From Acorus gramineus (taxonomy: Eukaryota; Streptophyta; Magnoliopsida; Acorales; Acoraceae), in contig CM060847.1 in the NCBI GenBank assembly GCA_030737835.1, positions 21,664,433 to 21,728,432 on the forward strand: a stretch of DNA of 64,000 bases. The letters are read 5' to 3'. Under the pieces are notes generated by a model. The model made no database searches. It was not told where the DNA came from and saw nothing but the letters and a program-made list of their open reading frames with translations. Within the stretch, counting starts at the first letter, position 1; the number at the start of each line of letters is the position of its first letter. The position numbers were made by a program, and so were the translations under genes. This document shows, in pieces, positions 33,121-44,735 of this stretch.

Positions 33121-33413
33121 CAACAGCAGCACCAACAACAATACCAATAGCACCAGCATCAGCAGCAGCAACAACAATAGCAGCACCAGCAAGAGTAGAA
33201 GCAGAAGCACCAGCCCCAACAACAACAACAGTAACACTAGCAACAACACCAGCAGCAGTAGAAGCACCAGAAGCAGCAACAGAAGCACCAGCACTAGCAA
33301 CAACAAGAGTAGTAGAAGCACCAGAAACAGCATCAACAGCAGCAGCACCAGCAACAACAACAGAAGTAGAAGCACCATCACCAACAGAAGCAGAAGTAGC
33401 AGCAACAAAAGCA
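33121..33413 (+). repeat. imperfect AGC/AAC/ACC trinucleotide repeat
   Basis: Triplet repeat that reads as Ala/Thr/Pro-rich in one frame and as poly-Leu on the opposite strand. It lies in the expected linker between the two domains of the ULP1-like gene. A length-variable low-complexity linker is the simplest reading. Confidence 0.8.
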
Positions 33414-33429
33414 GGTTATACATTTATAG

Positions 33430-33540
33430 ATAGCGTTCTAACAAAGCGTATACTGTTCTTGCATAGCGTATACAGTACTAACATAGCATATAATGTTCTA
33501 ACTTAGCGTATACTATTCTAATATAGTGTATGTCTCATTA
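33430..33540 (+). repeat. 20-bp phased array 2
   Basis: Five units such as CATAGCGTATACAGTACTAA and CTTAGCGTATACTATTCTAA at exact 20-bp spacing, following a possible donor (GCAGGTTATA) at the end of the trinucleotide repeat. Confidence 0.85.
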
Positions 33541-34736
33541 TATAAGTATATGCTTCATATAAATTAAATATTGGACAGCCCGTCTGATATTAGAGCCGAG
33601 CGAGAAAACGATCCCCAAAAAAACAAGAACTGGGAGGGGCAATACAATCAACGGGGAGACCGCAAAGTCTGTAAAGGGGGTCATTGTACAAGGATGAAGG
33701 ACTAGATGTCACGCCCCAGGGCGGCCAACCCCGGGACGCGGCAAGTGTATATATAATATCAGAATCTACACAGGAGGTCAATAATATATCATACACAGAC
33801 AACTAGAATGACACACATGCAACAAAAGGGGCTGACATGATATATACACCAAATGCGGAAGCAAAAGACTGAATCTGTGAATAAACATTCTACAGACTCG
33901 ATACTCAATCATCTGTCCTGTGAGAGCCAATATACACAAATACAACTGAACATATACAAACACGTGCCAAGCACGGAAATCAAATACATACAGTCAAGAA
34001 GGGATGCTGATAACCTCTGGCACTCGCGGAACGTGGCGCTGCTCCGCTACTGAAGGAATCCCTCGGAAAGCTCCAACTGCTGCTCCGGCTCTAGCTCAGG
34101 CTCAGTGACCACTGGGGAAAAACATATGCGAGGGGTGAGCCACACGCTCAGTGAACAGCACAACCCATGCATCACAGACAATATTTACCACAATTCCATT
34201 ATTTATCCAGCCTCTAAGACATAACAACATGATCCAGTGATTCGTACTTCGCCGAACCACCACACCCTCACCCTCACCCATCAATGGGTGACATAGGCTA
34301 TTGGGACTGATAATCATCCATTCACAAATCCAGTAGGTCGCTCATCGCCAACCCACTACACCCTCACCCTCACCCTACCACGGGTGACATAGGATTTTGG
34401 GACTGACTAGGCTGTTGGTCACCCTTGGTCCACCGATAGTCTCTCCTCCACTCCGTAGGCCGCCTGGTCTACTCCCACATTCAGCACAGTCCGAAACCAA
34501 ATCAGGAGGTGCCTACTGATGGGAGCCCTCTGTCAGGAAAGCCTGTCTAATGCTGGGGTAGTCTCTACCGGATCCAACGAAGGGGACAGAACAGCCTATC
34601 CATACGCATATGATCCACTCGGATCCGCAAACAACACATCTCTACAACTCTAATGTCATGAACTCTTCAGAGTTCCTCCAGGGCGCATAACCCAGATGCG
34701 GGGAAATAAGTACAATAAAAGCAAAGTTGTAATATC

Positions 34737-35047
34737 ATTGGGGGAAAGAACTCGGGAGGGCGGCATGAGTTCCCGATATAGGATACCCCGACAACCAAAC
34801 AAGGAACACGGAGTACCCTAACCCGGGTCTCACCGCTGTCCTCGCAAGGCCCCTCCCCTATAATATTCACTAACATGCTAATAATCATACTAATCATACA
34901 ACATTACTTATAATATTATTGGGACTAGAAACCTTGGGAGGGCAGCCTGAGGTCCCGATACAGGACATCCCGACAACCAAACAAGGAACACGGAGTACCC
35001 TAACACGGGTCTCAATGTTGACCTCGCAAGGCTCCTCCCTATAATAT
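34737..35047. repeat. direct duplication inside the solo LTR
   Basis: Two copies of about 130 bp (34737-34870 and 34917-35047) share CCCGATA.AGGA..CCCGACAA and CAAACAAGGAACACGGAGTA. A second short duplication surrounds CACCCTCACCCTCACCC (34260 and 34360). Confidence 0.85.
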
Positions 35048-36534
35048 TATCTAAGGCATGCGATTTAACATACACTAGCATTTAATTTAATAAATAAACT
35101 AGTAGGACGCATGCATAGGCCGAGGTTTCCTAGCATGAAACAGGAGGCATGGTGCATGGCTCTTACACCTATCCTATGGGTGCAAGTCCCTAACATAAAA
35201 GCCTAGGGTAGCATGCATTCTACATTTTACATCATGCTCACATGCAATACATATTATTACAGGTTAATATAATCCACGGTGCCCCAGGAGAGGTCGGTAT
35301 ACGCCCAAGTGCGTATAACACCTCTCTACTGGGTTGGATTGTCCCACTCATCGCGCGACCGTCCGTCTAGATCTGCAAGACAGACATTCAATATGGTGAG
35401 TTAAAATCCATAAATACCACAAAATACACAAGAACATACATAAACCCACAACTAAACTCCCAACACCCCCGGCAACCACCCACACGGCCGGCAACCCCCC
35501 CCCCCCCGCACGGCCGCCCGACCGCCCGGGTGCACCGCCGCGCCTCAGCCCACGCACCCCGCACGCCTCGCGCCGGCCCGCGAGCACCCCGCGCGCCCCC
35601 GCCGCGCCTCGCGCGCACCACCGCCGCCTCACCGCGCCCCGCGCGCACCACCACGGCCTCGCCGCGCCCTCCGCGCGCACCCTGCACTCGGCCACCACCT
35701 CGTGCACGCACCACCCCTGCTCGCACGCCTAGCACCCGCGTGACCAGCTCCTCGCGCACCAGCCCGCCCAGCACGACCAGCACCTCGCGCACCAGCCCAC
35801 CCAGCACCAGCCGCCCAGCACGACCAGCACCTCGCGCACCAGCCCGCCCAGCACCAGCCGCCCAGCACGACCAGCACCTCGCGCACCAGCTCGCCCAGCA
35901 CCAGCCGCCCAGCACGACCAGCACGCGCCCCGCAAGCCCGCGCGCACGCCCACGCGCACGCACGCGCGCACGCCCGCGCGCGCCCAGCCCGCTGCGCTGC
36001 TGTGCTGCTGCCGGTGCTGCCTGCTGCCCGAGACAGAACCCCCTGCTGCCCGAGACCATCCCCCACCATTCCCGAGCACCCAAACCACCACCCACCGACC
36101 TCCGACCACCTCCACCGCCCTCCGACGGCCACCCACAGCCGCCGACCTCCACCCAACCCCAAAATCCACCTCCTAACATCCATCTAGACAAGAAAAGAGG
36201 GGAAATAGGGCTTACCAAGGGGAGGAAGGGAAGTCCGGACGCTCTCCGCGCGCCGAAACCTTTCCCCAAGGGCTTCCACCGCCCGGATCTCACTTGGCCT
36301 CCGAAATGGCTCCGATCAGAGGCGAAAAGAGGGTGGATGGGGAGGCTAGGATCGCCGGAATCGGGATTTGAAAGCACCGGGGTGTAGATCGGGACCCGAT
36401 CTACACTTCTTGTGCTTTAGGTTTTTAGGTTTGAGGGGTCTAAGGGCCTCTAATGGAAGAAAAAGAGAGAGGGAGGAGAGAGAGGGATTTGGTAGGGATG
36501 ATGAACAGTAACTCGGAAAAATTAGATCCCACTC

Positions 36535-36541
36535 TTATATA
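36535..36541 (-). promoter_or_regulatory. TATA box of the solo LTR
   Basis: TATATAA on the - strand in the context CACTATATAAGAGTGGG. A CT-rich stretch follows about 50 bp downstream on that strand. It fixes the sense direction of the LTR. Confidence 0.6.
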
Positions 36542-37230
36542 GTGTGCGACTTAAAAACCCGGATACGCCCCGGAACTGCGAAATTTCAGAAACGTTACCG
36601 GAATGCGATGAAATTTTCGTGAGAGGCTTAAAATGGTACCAGGACACCAAATATGCAGTTAGATTTTCAATCGGAGTCCTCTAGCTCAGGACGATAGCTA
36701 ACAGTCCAAAAATTTGCGGTTCCGATCGAAAACCGATAAAAACTGAAAAACTGCCAGAACGCTCTAACGGTTACCAGCAGGTTAAGAGTGACACAAATAT
36801 AACACTAGAGCTAACCCTTCTGCAATCCCAAAAGTTCAATTGAAAAAACCAAATAAAACAAAGATAGTCTAAGATCCAGATGAAGACGACACAAAACTCC
36901 AGAAGGTCATAGAGTTGTCGAAGAAGGAAGCGGAAGAATAGAAACCCGTGTATAAGGAAGTAACACCGTCACTGATCGATGTACGTAACATATCGATACC
37001 TTCAGTGCTGTGATACCTCTGTTCATTTAACTTAGACTAAACATTTTTCAATTACTTTTGTAGAATTTTTCAGGCAAATCGGCGATTTCAAATGAAGAAC
37101 GACGGATCATTTTGGAATTCTTGTAGCTTGAAATGAACAAGTCAATTTGATATATTCTCCTGTTTAATGCTATTTTTCAATAGTAGTCTTACCATTCTTT
37201 GACATTTTCCTAAAATCGCTTACATAATGG

Positions 37231-37390
37231 TAACATAGAGTATACTAATCTAATATAGCATATACTGTTCTAATATAGCGTATACTGATCTAAGATAGTG
37301 TATACTGTTCTAACATAACGTATACTAATCTATTATAGCGTATACTCTTCTAACATACCGTATACTAATCTAATATAGCATATACTTTCT
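37231..37390 (+). repeat. 20-bp phased array 3
   Basis: Eight consecutive units of exactly 20 bp with the consensus TATACTRWTCTAATATAGCR. Units alternate between AATC and GTTC/CTTC at the variable position, hinting at a 40-bp higher-order unit. Lies in the intron upstream of the protease exons. Confidence 0.93.
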
Positions 37391-37429
37391 TATTTACAAT
37401 TTTTAAACTTCTTACCTTGTAATGTTGTG

Positions 37430-38210
37430 GTTTGGAAATTAGGAGATGTTGACGTGAGAAGGCTGGACCTGATTTCGATGATTGGAAATGATTGGCTCGG
37501 TGAATAGGTCATCGATGGCCTAGGGTTGATGTTCACCCATAGAGAGCGTATGCATGACCTTGTGGACAAGACGAAGTTTGTAAAGTCCACTTTAAACGTG
37601 TGTATATCATTTTTTTTCCTTTCGTGGTTTGTCCTTCTGGTGGTATATACTAGATGATTTTCTAACGTAGATATGTTTGAAACACAGCATATGATTAAAC
37701 TTGGGGCAGACCAGGCCCTAAAATTTCTAGAGGAGCAGTGCTTCAAGCCTGATGAACTTGGAGGGGTGGGGAAGATTGTGTTTCCTCTATGGCACGACTA
37801 TCACTGGTTGCTGCTGGTCCTAGACAGAGTGAAGAACACATACGATGTATTCAACTCCACCCGCAACCCCAGGCACTACACGTACGCCAAACAAGTGGTA
37901 CATGCTGCACTTAACTTTCAAATTCTCCAATATTAATACATAATGTTGCCTGAATTCCATATTCCATGTTATCCGGATGCGCAGGTGGGCTTGCTAAAGA
38001 GTTACCTGAAGGATACATCAGCATTCAAGGTGAACGAGAATCTCTAGTGTCCAACCCAAAAAGGTGGGCAAGATTGTGGCGTCTTCGTGTTACATTGGAT
38101 GGACTATGTGTTCCAGCGATGCGAATTCTATTTTTCGAGTGAGTAAGACATGGACTTCCTGCAAGCTAAAATCACTGCTTCTTTTTTATTTGGCAAACCT
38201 GTTTGATATG
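37430..38210 (+). pseudogene. C-terminal ULP1 (C48 SUMO/NEDD8-type cysteine protease) domain of the MULE cargo gene
   Basis: 37480-37600 encodes the NDWLGE...VIDGLGLMFTHRER segment with an in-frame TAG in the middle. After an intron, 37673-37936 gives IVFPLWHDYHWLLLVLD (catalytic His) and YDVFNSTRNP, where the family usually has Asp-Ser and here Asn-Ser is read. After another intron, 37985-38150 gives LLKSYLKDT, a TAG, then PTQKGGQDCGVFVLHWMDYV (catalytic Gln and Cys) ending near SEYL-type sequence. ULP1 proteases cleave SUMO-like modifiers. The order His, (Asp), Gln, Cys is right, but two stops and the Asp to Asn change indicate a dead copy. It lies convergent to the transposase gene. Confidence 0.75.
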
Positions 38211-38370
38211 GTTATTTTTATTGTATAAAAGTGTGTGCTGGGTTGGTGATGTGTATAAACAATTATGATACAGTTTTGAAGTTTTATAATACGAAGGTGG
38301 TTTTTGAGGTTTTTGTCATTCTTACATTGTGGTGGTAATATATATAGTTATGCTAGATAAGAATACACTA

Positions 38371-38550
38371 TGTTAATCAAGTACACTATGTTAAATGAGT
38401 ATACGCTATGGTAAGATGGTATATGCTTTGTTGTGTTAGTATATGCTACAATTAACTAGTACACACTATGGTAAGATCGTATATGCTTTGTTATCTTAAT
38501 ATATGCTACAATTAATGAGTACACACTATGTTAAATGCGTACACGCTAAC
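38371..38550 (-). repeat. 20-bp phased array 4, opposite orientation
   Basis: About nine units such as GTATACGCTATGGTAAGATG and GTATATGCTACAATTAACTA, nearly all at 20-bp spacing (one at 18). Orientation is the reverse complement of arrays 1-3. Lies between the 3' ends of the two convergent MULE genes. Confidence 0.88.
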
Positions 38551-38699
38551 TTTTTCATATATTTGTGTATTATATGATGATATAGTCTATATCCATGGGA
38601 TAACTCACTTGTTTTGACAAAACCAACAATCATTTTGTATTCTGATGTGACTTGTATATTAATTTAATAAAGTACACATATTTTACATTTTACTACAAT

Positions 38700-41358
38700 G
38701 GTTCACTGAGGAACTTGGGATTCAAACCAACGATCAAACTCGCCATCAACATATGCATCGACGGTGGACCACATTGATGGTGCACATTGATTCATGCTCT
38801 CCTGAGTTGACTATACATTGACCTGCATTGGCGTAGAGCCTTGCGTTGATGGTACACGTTTATCATTCTTCTTTGTTTGCTGCACAACAGTGGGGGGAAT
38901 GATCAACAACGCAATTATGTGCCACCTAAGAAAGTATGTGCTACACAAAGTGTCCGAACAGATAATATACTTACAGTTGTTTTCTTCTTCTTGTTGCATG
39001 CAACTTCAGTCCTGGATTTCAACCTCGTCTTGCGAGGACGACCCTTGGATTGTACAACTTCAGGGGGTTGGATTTTATCAATATTCGTGGGTGTGCTACC
39101 AATTGACGAAGGTTGAAGATACTTTCCAGTCACGTGGGTGGCCATCTTTGCCTTCAGTTCACTAAACAATGATGCAACATACTCCGAATCATCTTTAGAT
39201 GAATTTACCATTTCCACGACCTCTTGCACGGTACGTATCCCCAAATTGTACAGTAAATTGAACAAATCCATTGCTCTATTGGGATGATTGAGTGTGCCAC
39301 AAGCGGATGAAGAATGAATCCGCTTGAAATCCTTCCTCTACTGAGGGAGAATATACCTCTCAGGTATAGTTGTCATGAATTCATTTCGAAGAACGCATAG
39401 ACAATGTCGACAAAGTATCCCTCTAAATTCATATGAACGATAAATGCATTGTATCTCTTCGGTACCTCGGTAGAAAACAACCTCAAACTTCAAATGCCTG
39501 TTCAGCCACTTCACCATCTCAATCATCTCGTATTTGATGATGTTGTCATTCCCTGTTGATACACACTGGGCATTCAATTGGATCAATTGTTTCAGTTCTT
39601 GAAACTTCCAGAATATATTAATTGTGTATATTTTCGCCATCTACTCTTCCATTTCCATTGATGACACAAGTTGAGGGGTACTATGGAAGCACGCAAAGTC
39701 TCTAAGGCCTCCTTTTCATGCTTATTCTTTAAAGCATTTTCATATTGTTGAACAAATTGACTTAAACTTGTTTTTGAAGTGACATAGTCATCAAAGTTGC
39801 ATTCATGCTCTCATTACGTTGGGTGGTGGACATTCCCTCCCAAAAGGTGTCTTTAACATAAACTGGTACCCATCGTTCCCGATCCTCATATAAATAAGAC
39901 AACCATGTATTTTCCTAAAGACCATATGCATCCATCACTTTATCCCATCTCTCTTCGAATTTATTCACGGTGAGACAATCATAAACTACATTCATAAGTT
40001 AATCTTTGAAAGACTTGTAATCATTCACCTAGATTTAAAAATTGAACTTCTTATAGTATATACTATGATAAAACGGTATACACTAATAAAATCAAGTATG
40101 TACTATTTTAAAAGAGCATGTGCTATAATAGAAACGTATGTGCTCCTTCATAAACGTATACACTATATTAAAGCAGTGTACGCGTTATGATGGTTATACT
40201 CAAAGTGAAACATGTGGATGCTGCATGATGAATAATTTATAAAAGTTCTAGAAGTATTATAAGTCGATGAATTGATGATAATAATATATGTACCATGCCC
40301 AATTTTTCAGGAACTTTCTTCAAGATATGCCAGAGACAAAGACGGTGTCTTGCCGAAGGAAACACTTTTTCAACGACTCCCCCGATGGATCTGCATTGGT
40401 CAGTGATTATCGCTTGAGGGGGGCGGTTCCCCATGCACGCCAACCAAGCCTTAAAAAGTCATATGTACGTGTCTATCATCTCATTGGCTAGCAAGCCGCA
40501 ACCTAACAGAATGGAATGTCCATGGTGGTTCATGCCAACAAATGGGGCAAACGGCATTGCATATTTGTTTGTCAAATATGTCGTGTTGAATGAGATCACA
40601 TCACCAAAATACTGATATGCATCCCTACATCGTGCATCTGCCCAAAAAACACACTTCAAACGACCATCGCTATCCAAATCAATCCTATGAAAAAAGTTGG
40701 AATTTATTTCTTGTTGTCTGCTAAAATATTGAAGGAGTGCTTCTGCATTGCCTTCCCCAAGCTTGATACGTTTTACTTTACTAAGGAAATTCCGACAATC
40801 CCTTTCTATGAATGGAAGTTGATAATATCTCGCTCCTTCGATAGCTAAGGCATCAAATGTCTTGCATGGCGGAACCCCAGCAGCATCATTTATTGTCAGT
40901 TGTTTCATGGCATATGCAGTTAATGTCCGATGACATTTGTGAAATTGTGAGAGCTTTGGGTCCACCTCGTGATTATGTTCAAGAACGAGTATGTCCAGCA
41001 CCCACATGCCATCTCCATACGTCTTAATTTGCATTCTCGCCTTGCAGTTTGTCTTACAAACTAGTTTATGACAATGCACATATTTCACAGGGCCGCTCTT
41101 GGTTGCCTTCTTCCTCTACTTACCTTCCTTGGAACATGCAAATATCGCTTTACTTAAATCTCCTTCGACGGTGTATTTCCTTCCCGTTTTAAAGATGCCG
41201 AACCCACAATGGAAAGCATATTTTTTATAGGATTCAAAGGCTTCATTGATTGACTTGAATTCCATTCCAACCTTCAGATCGGTGTCTACATTTCTCTCGT
41301 CTTCCACAATGACATGTGCCTTTGTTGTATGTATTTCGTCGCCCCCGCACAAATCCAT
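38700..41358 (-). pseudogene. MULE transposase with FAR1-type DNA-binding domain, broken
   Basis: Starts at 41358 (MDLCGGDEIH). The FAR1/WRKY-GCM1-type domain follows (GMEFKSINEAFESYKKYAF, later LVLEHNHEVD), then the MULE transposase core (VISFNTTYLTNKYAMPFAPF, IITDQCRSIGG, HRLCLWHILKKVPEKL), an exon with [21 protein letters not shown] (about 39860-39800), and a SWIM-type zinc finger (EFRGILCRHCLCVL, about 39430) with the first C-x-C degraded. The tail has KGRPRKTRLKSRTEV (about 39030). It has in-frame stops at 41116-41118 and 40459-40461 (the latter where Trp is expected), further stops in 39700-40020, and Asn instead of the expected first catalytic Asp in FDTTY. It is a relative of the transposase family from which FHY3/FAR1 factors derive. 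Not functional as written. Confidence 0.85.
40056..40195 (-). repeat. 20-bp phased array 5 (intron of the transposase gene)
   Basis: Seven units at exactly 20 bp: GTATATACTATGATAAAACG, GTATACACTAATAAAATCAA and so on to GTGTACGCGTTATGATGG. They lie in the transposase intron between about 40295 and 40020. Confidence 0.9.
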
Positions 41359-41384
41359 GTACTGAAAAATACACGATCCACTTA

Positions 41385-41512
41385 GTATGTACTTATTTAT
41401 AACAGTATATGCTTTATTAAAAAGGTATATACAACATTAACTTAGTATATGATGTGTTAAAGATGTATACGCTATGTGAAATGTGTACACACTGATATAA
41501 CATAGTATATAC
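41385..41512 (-). repeat. 20-bp phased array 6 (upstream of the transposase start)
   Basis: Six to seven units at exactly 20 bp (GTATATGCTTTATTAAAAAG, GTATATACAACATTAACTTA, GTATACGCTATGTGAAATGT) just above the transposase ATG at 41358. Confidence 0.9.
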
Positions 41513-42140
41513 CTACATATTTTAGTAGATGCTTTCTGAAGATTATTTTGCCACTCTTTCGTCCTATTCAACGTGCGTGTCATTGTACACACTGGATAAA
41601 TCTCATCCACGAAATACCAATTTAAAAACAAAATAATGTTTAAATTTTTTCTACAACGAACCTTGTCGTACAAATATCAAAAGTAAAAAATGTCACACAC
41701 ACATTTCTTCACACAAAAGAAAATGTCAAGATTTGTATATATTAAAAGCTATGCTCACTCGGATCATGTGAAAAATGTTACACAAACAAACAAATACTTA
41801 CTTTCCGTTTTGAACTGAATATATTAATGTCAATGCTTAAAATGTTGAGCAAAAATGTAGCACAAACAAAGAAAACTCACTTTTCAGAAGATGCAACACA
41901 AAAATAGGAGTGATGTCCCACTGAAGCAAAAGCCAAAAGTGAAATAAATGAAAAAATGAAATCTATTTTATTTCTTTTCACCAAAAGTAGTTTAGGAGGG
42001 AAACTAAAATTTTATTTTGAGGGGAAAACAAAAAAAGAATAGCTGATGTGGCTGGCGCTGACGTGGAGGAGAGAGGGCTGCATTTCCTTCAGTCTGACGT
42101 GGAGACTGCGCGATGGGCTGCAAAAGGGACTTCTTGTATC
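41513..42140. other. right terminal region of the Mutator-like element
   Basis: AT-rich, with GAAAATG/ACACAAA repeats at 41700-41890. It ends in a GC-richer 90-bp terminus (CTGACGTGGAG...GATGGGCTGC) that mirrors the left terminus. No gene is seen. Confidence 0.55.
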
Positions 42141-43478
42141 AATTGACTGTACTATTTTTTAAAAAAAAAATTATATATTTTACTAAATCTGCAATAAAAA
42201 GGATTGCGAATAGCAATTCCATTTCATTGCATGTAATATTGAAAACTGTCTCAATTAAAAACTCAATTTTGTCAAATTACTTTTGTTAAAATCATGTCAA
42301 CATAAATACCCTTAAATTGTTTAAGTGAGTGCATGGGTACCCATACAGTAGTAGTTGGGTTATGTATTAGTTGAAGATAGTTATTTTTTTACCATTAGAT
42401 ACTTGTGTAATAGGTGATTTGCCTCTAACAAAATCCTATGTTTCTCCCTTCTCTAACAACCTCTCCACATCCATCTATCCTCCACATTTTCCATTCCTCT
42501 GGTTGAAAAAAAGGTTCGCGAATATTTATGTGATTCAACGGAAGATTGAGGGAAAAGAGAAATTTTAGTCTTTTTGGATTCCAAACTTTGTGTTGTGGGG
42601 TTATAAATTTGACTATCCACTTCAAAACCCAATAATTGCCTTTCAATGGCATGAGAAACTCTAACTCACAAAAAAGTACACACACACACATATATATATA
42701 TACACACACACATTACCACGATGCCCCTATACATAATATATGAATGACAATGCTTTCATGAATATTCATGAATATTTTTTTTTAATATAAACATTTTTTC
42801 AGGATAGTTTTGACACCATTACAACTGTGAGATCTTATGACAATGTTCCCCAATCCCATGCAATCCTCTACTACTCACAAAAGACCACCAGTGGGGGGCC
42901 TTTTGATCGCCAAGGCCATCGGAGTATTTGACACCGCTCAAAGGTAATGATTTAATAATCTCTCTCAATCCTGTTTCTTATTGATAATTGTAATTTTTTA
43001 AAACTCAACCATTCATTGAACCAAAAAATGAATAGTTAAGGGTCACTAGGTCAATTGTTTGGTCAACCGAATTTAAATCGTGGCACCATCATGATAATAA
43101 ATATATTAATTATTATACTAAATAAATGAATTTATATAAATATGAAGTATTTTAGAAAATCTTTACATAATTATCAAGTCTTAATTTTAATACTTTTTGA
43201 GTTTTAATTTAACATCATAACATAATTTATTATATAAAATATAAACTTCTTATTATATTTCATATTTTAATAAGTATTTAATCACAATTTTTATAAATAA
43301 ACAACCGATCGGTTTAATCAACCTACAGACAGTTCTAAAAAATTGTCACAATTTTTTATATCATTGGGTTTCGAGGGTAAATCAAACCGAAATTCAAAAT
43401 GAGTGAAGATTTTTCTTGTTTAATCGGCTAGATTGGGTCGGGTATTAAAGCACTAGATAATTGTCCTTCCTGTAATAA

Positions 43479-43784
<306 letters not shown>

Positions 43785-44509
43785 TAGTTTTGTGTGTGCC
43801 ATCCAAAACTACCTGGCACATACTCAAAATGGTTTCACATTGTAAAAAATATGTCTACAACACAACAGATCCTATCACCTGTCATCATCAGGTCAAAATT
43901 CAGTTACTGTTTAATTCTTGTTTTTTTCATGTTACGAGTTAGGCATTGTTGTTGATTGAATTTATGATATGAATCACCACAAAATGAGAGAAGAAAAATG
44001 TTTGACTTTGTGTGTGCAATATCAAACATTCCAGTGCTCAACTCTGTTTTTTCAATCCACAAAAATAAAAACTAAAATAAAATAGAATACCACACACACA
44101 CACACAAAAGAAACACTGTGTTTTGTAATCCTATATGAAATTGTGTTACAGCTCAAATTTTACAGATTCATTTAATGTTGTGGTCTATGAGCACAAATGA
44201 TGTGCCATCAACAGTAAATGAAAAGTACTTGCAGTATATCACTCTTTGAAGAACATTAAGTTAGATTGATTATGAAGAACATTAAACAGACAACATTACT
44301 TTTTGAACATTTCAGTTTAGATAATGAAACATATACATTGGTGTGCTGCTTCTTCTTTTTTCCATTTGAAGGTCAAAAGTAACTGTAATTGTTTTTCATC
44401 TCAGATTGATTTTCCCATATACATTGATGTTGCAAGTTATTCTTTAGTTCTCAATTGTATCTCATCTAATGATTTTATAGCGAGCTATGTTACACTCAAT
44501 CTTTTCTAT

Positions 44510-44735
44510 AGTCTCAAATACAGTCTTATTTACCTCGTTAGCCCCCTCCATCACTGTATCGAAGTATATACTTCATTAAATTTTTATTTTTATAAATGAT
44601 AACTATTAAATTCATTGGTGCATATATATTTCATATCTTATAAAAGTGCATACCTCATTATATGAGATATAAATGATTTTTAAAAGAAATAAAAAATAGT
44701 TTGTATTTTAAACTATAAAATTGACTGATGTAACA
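44510..44735. mobile_element. AT-rich MITE-family copy in intron 3 of OPR copy C
   Basis: TCACTGTATCGAAGTATATAC, TTCATATCTTATAAAAGTGC and GATATAAATGATTTTTAAAAG blocks. The same insertion is present in intron 3 of copy E (56450-56665), so it predates the C/E duplication. Confidence 0.55.

Larger units (their letters stand above)
31578..33420 (+). pseudogene. N-terminal part of the MULE-borne ULP1-like gene (DUF1985-like region)
   Basis: Exon 31578-32267 joins exon 32410-32754 across a GT/AG intron. The protein has FGHFIHIPA near its start, a globular middle with FTKLFILHIFSSILF, DLDHLGDYAWAKTVHADVV and, across the splice, VVLN-AWFYEHVRIA. This order resembles the DUF1985-type domain that precedes the ULP1 protease domain in plant transposon proteins. 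After LRRKLEELTATINLLMAERR (short coiled coil) there is a TAG at 32752. Coding-like, lysine-rich sequence continues to about 32905 and, after another intron, to a low-complexity region at 33121-33413. The gene was later split by the solo LTR at 33707. The family assignment is by resemblance only. Confidence 0.55.
33707..36804 (-). mobile_element. solo LTR, 3098 bp, probably Ty3/gypsy (long-LTR type), nested in the MULE
   Basis: On the + strand it begins TGTCACGCCCC and ends TATAACA, so it has TG...CA ends, and is flanked by perfect 5-bp duplications CTAGA (33702-33706 and 36805-36809). No internal second LTR, primer-binding site or coding region is present, as expected after LTR-LTR recombination. 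Sense is -: a TATA box (CACTATATAAGAG) sits about 265 bp from the - strand start and is followed by a CT-rich leader. The interior has a duplicated block (34737-34870 and 34917-35047) and a very GC-rich section (35460-36020) built of CACCAGC/CGCCCAGCACGACCAG repeats, whose long open frames are compositional. LTR length suggests a Tekay/Del-like lineage; this is inference. Confidence 0.85.
29950..42140. mobile_element. Mutator-like element (MULE), about 12 kb, with transposase and ULP1-like gene
   Basis: Inserted in intron 1 of OPR copy C; the right border is given by resumption of intron sequence at about 42141 (AATTGACTGTACTATTTTTT, as in copy E at 54266). The ends are weakly inverted: the left TGCAGCCCGGCTCACAGTC and CCACCTCAG match the reversed right TGCAGCCCATCGCGCAGTC and CCACGTCAG. 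It holds a FAR1-type MULE transposase on the - strand (38700-41358) convergent with a + strand ULP1-like gene (31453-38160). The 9-bp target duplication was not found by eye. ULP1 genes are known cargo of certain plant MULEs (Kaonashi, CUMULE). A solo LTR is nested inside. Confidence 0.75.

Noticed and set aside
33022-33423. Poly-Leu open frame on the - strand
   Set aside because: It is the complement of an AAC/AGC trinucleotide repeat in the linker of the + strand ULP1-like gene.
35388-36387. Long overlapping open frames (up to 329 codons) on both strands
   Set aside because: They lie in the GC-rich repeat section of a solo LTR. Several frames are open at once, and the peptides are Gly/Ala/Arg or Pro/Arg low complexity without a domain.
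37231-37390. CRISPR-like array
   Set aside because: Units are directly adjacent at 20 bp without unique spacers, the DNA is plant nuclear, and the arrays lie in transposon introns.
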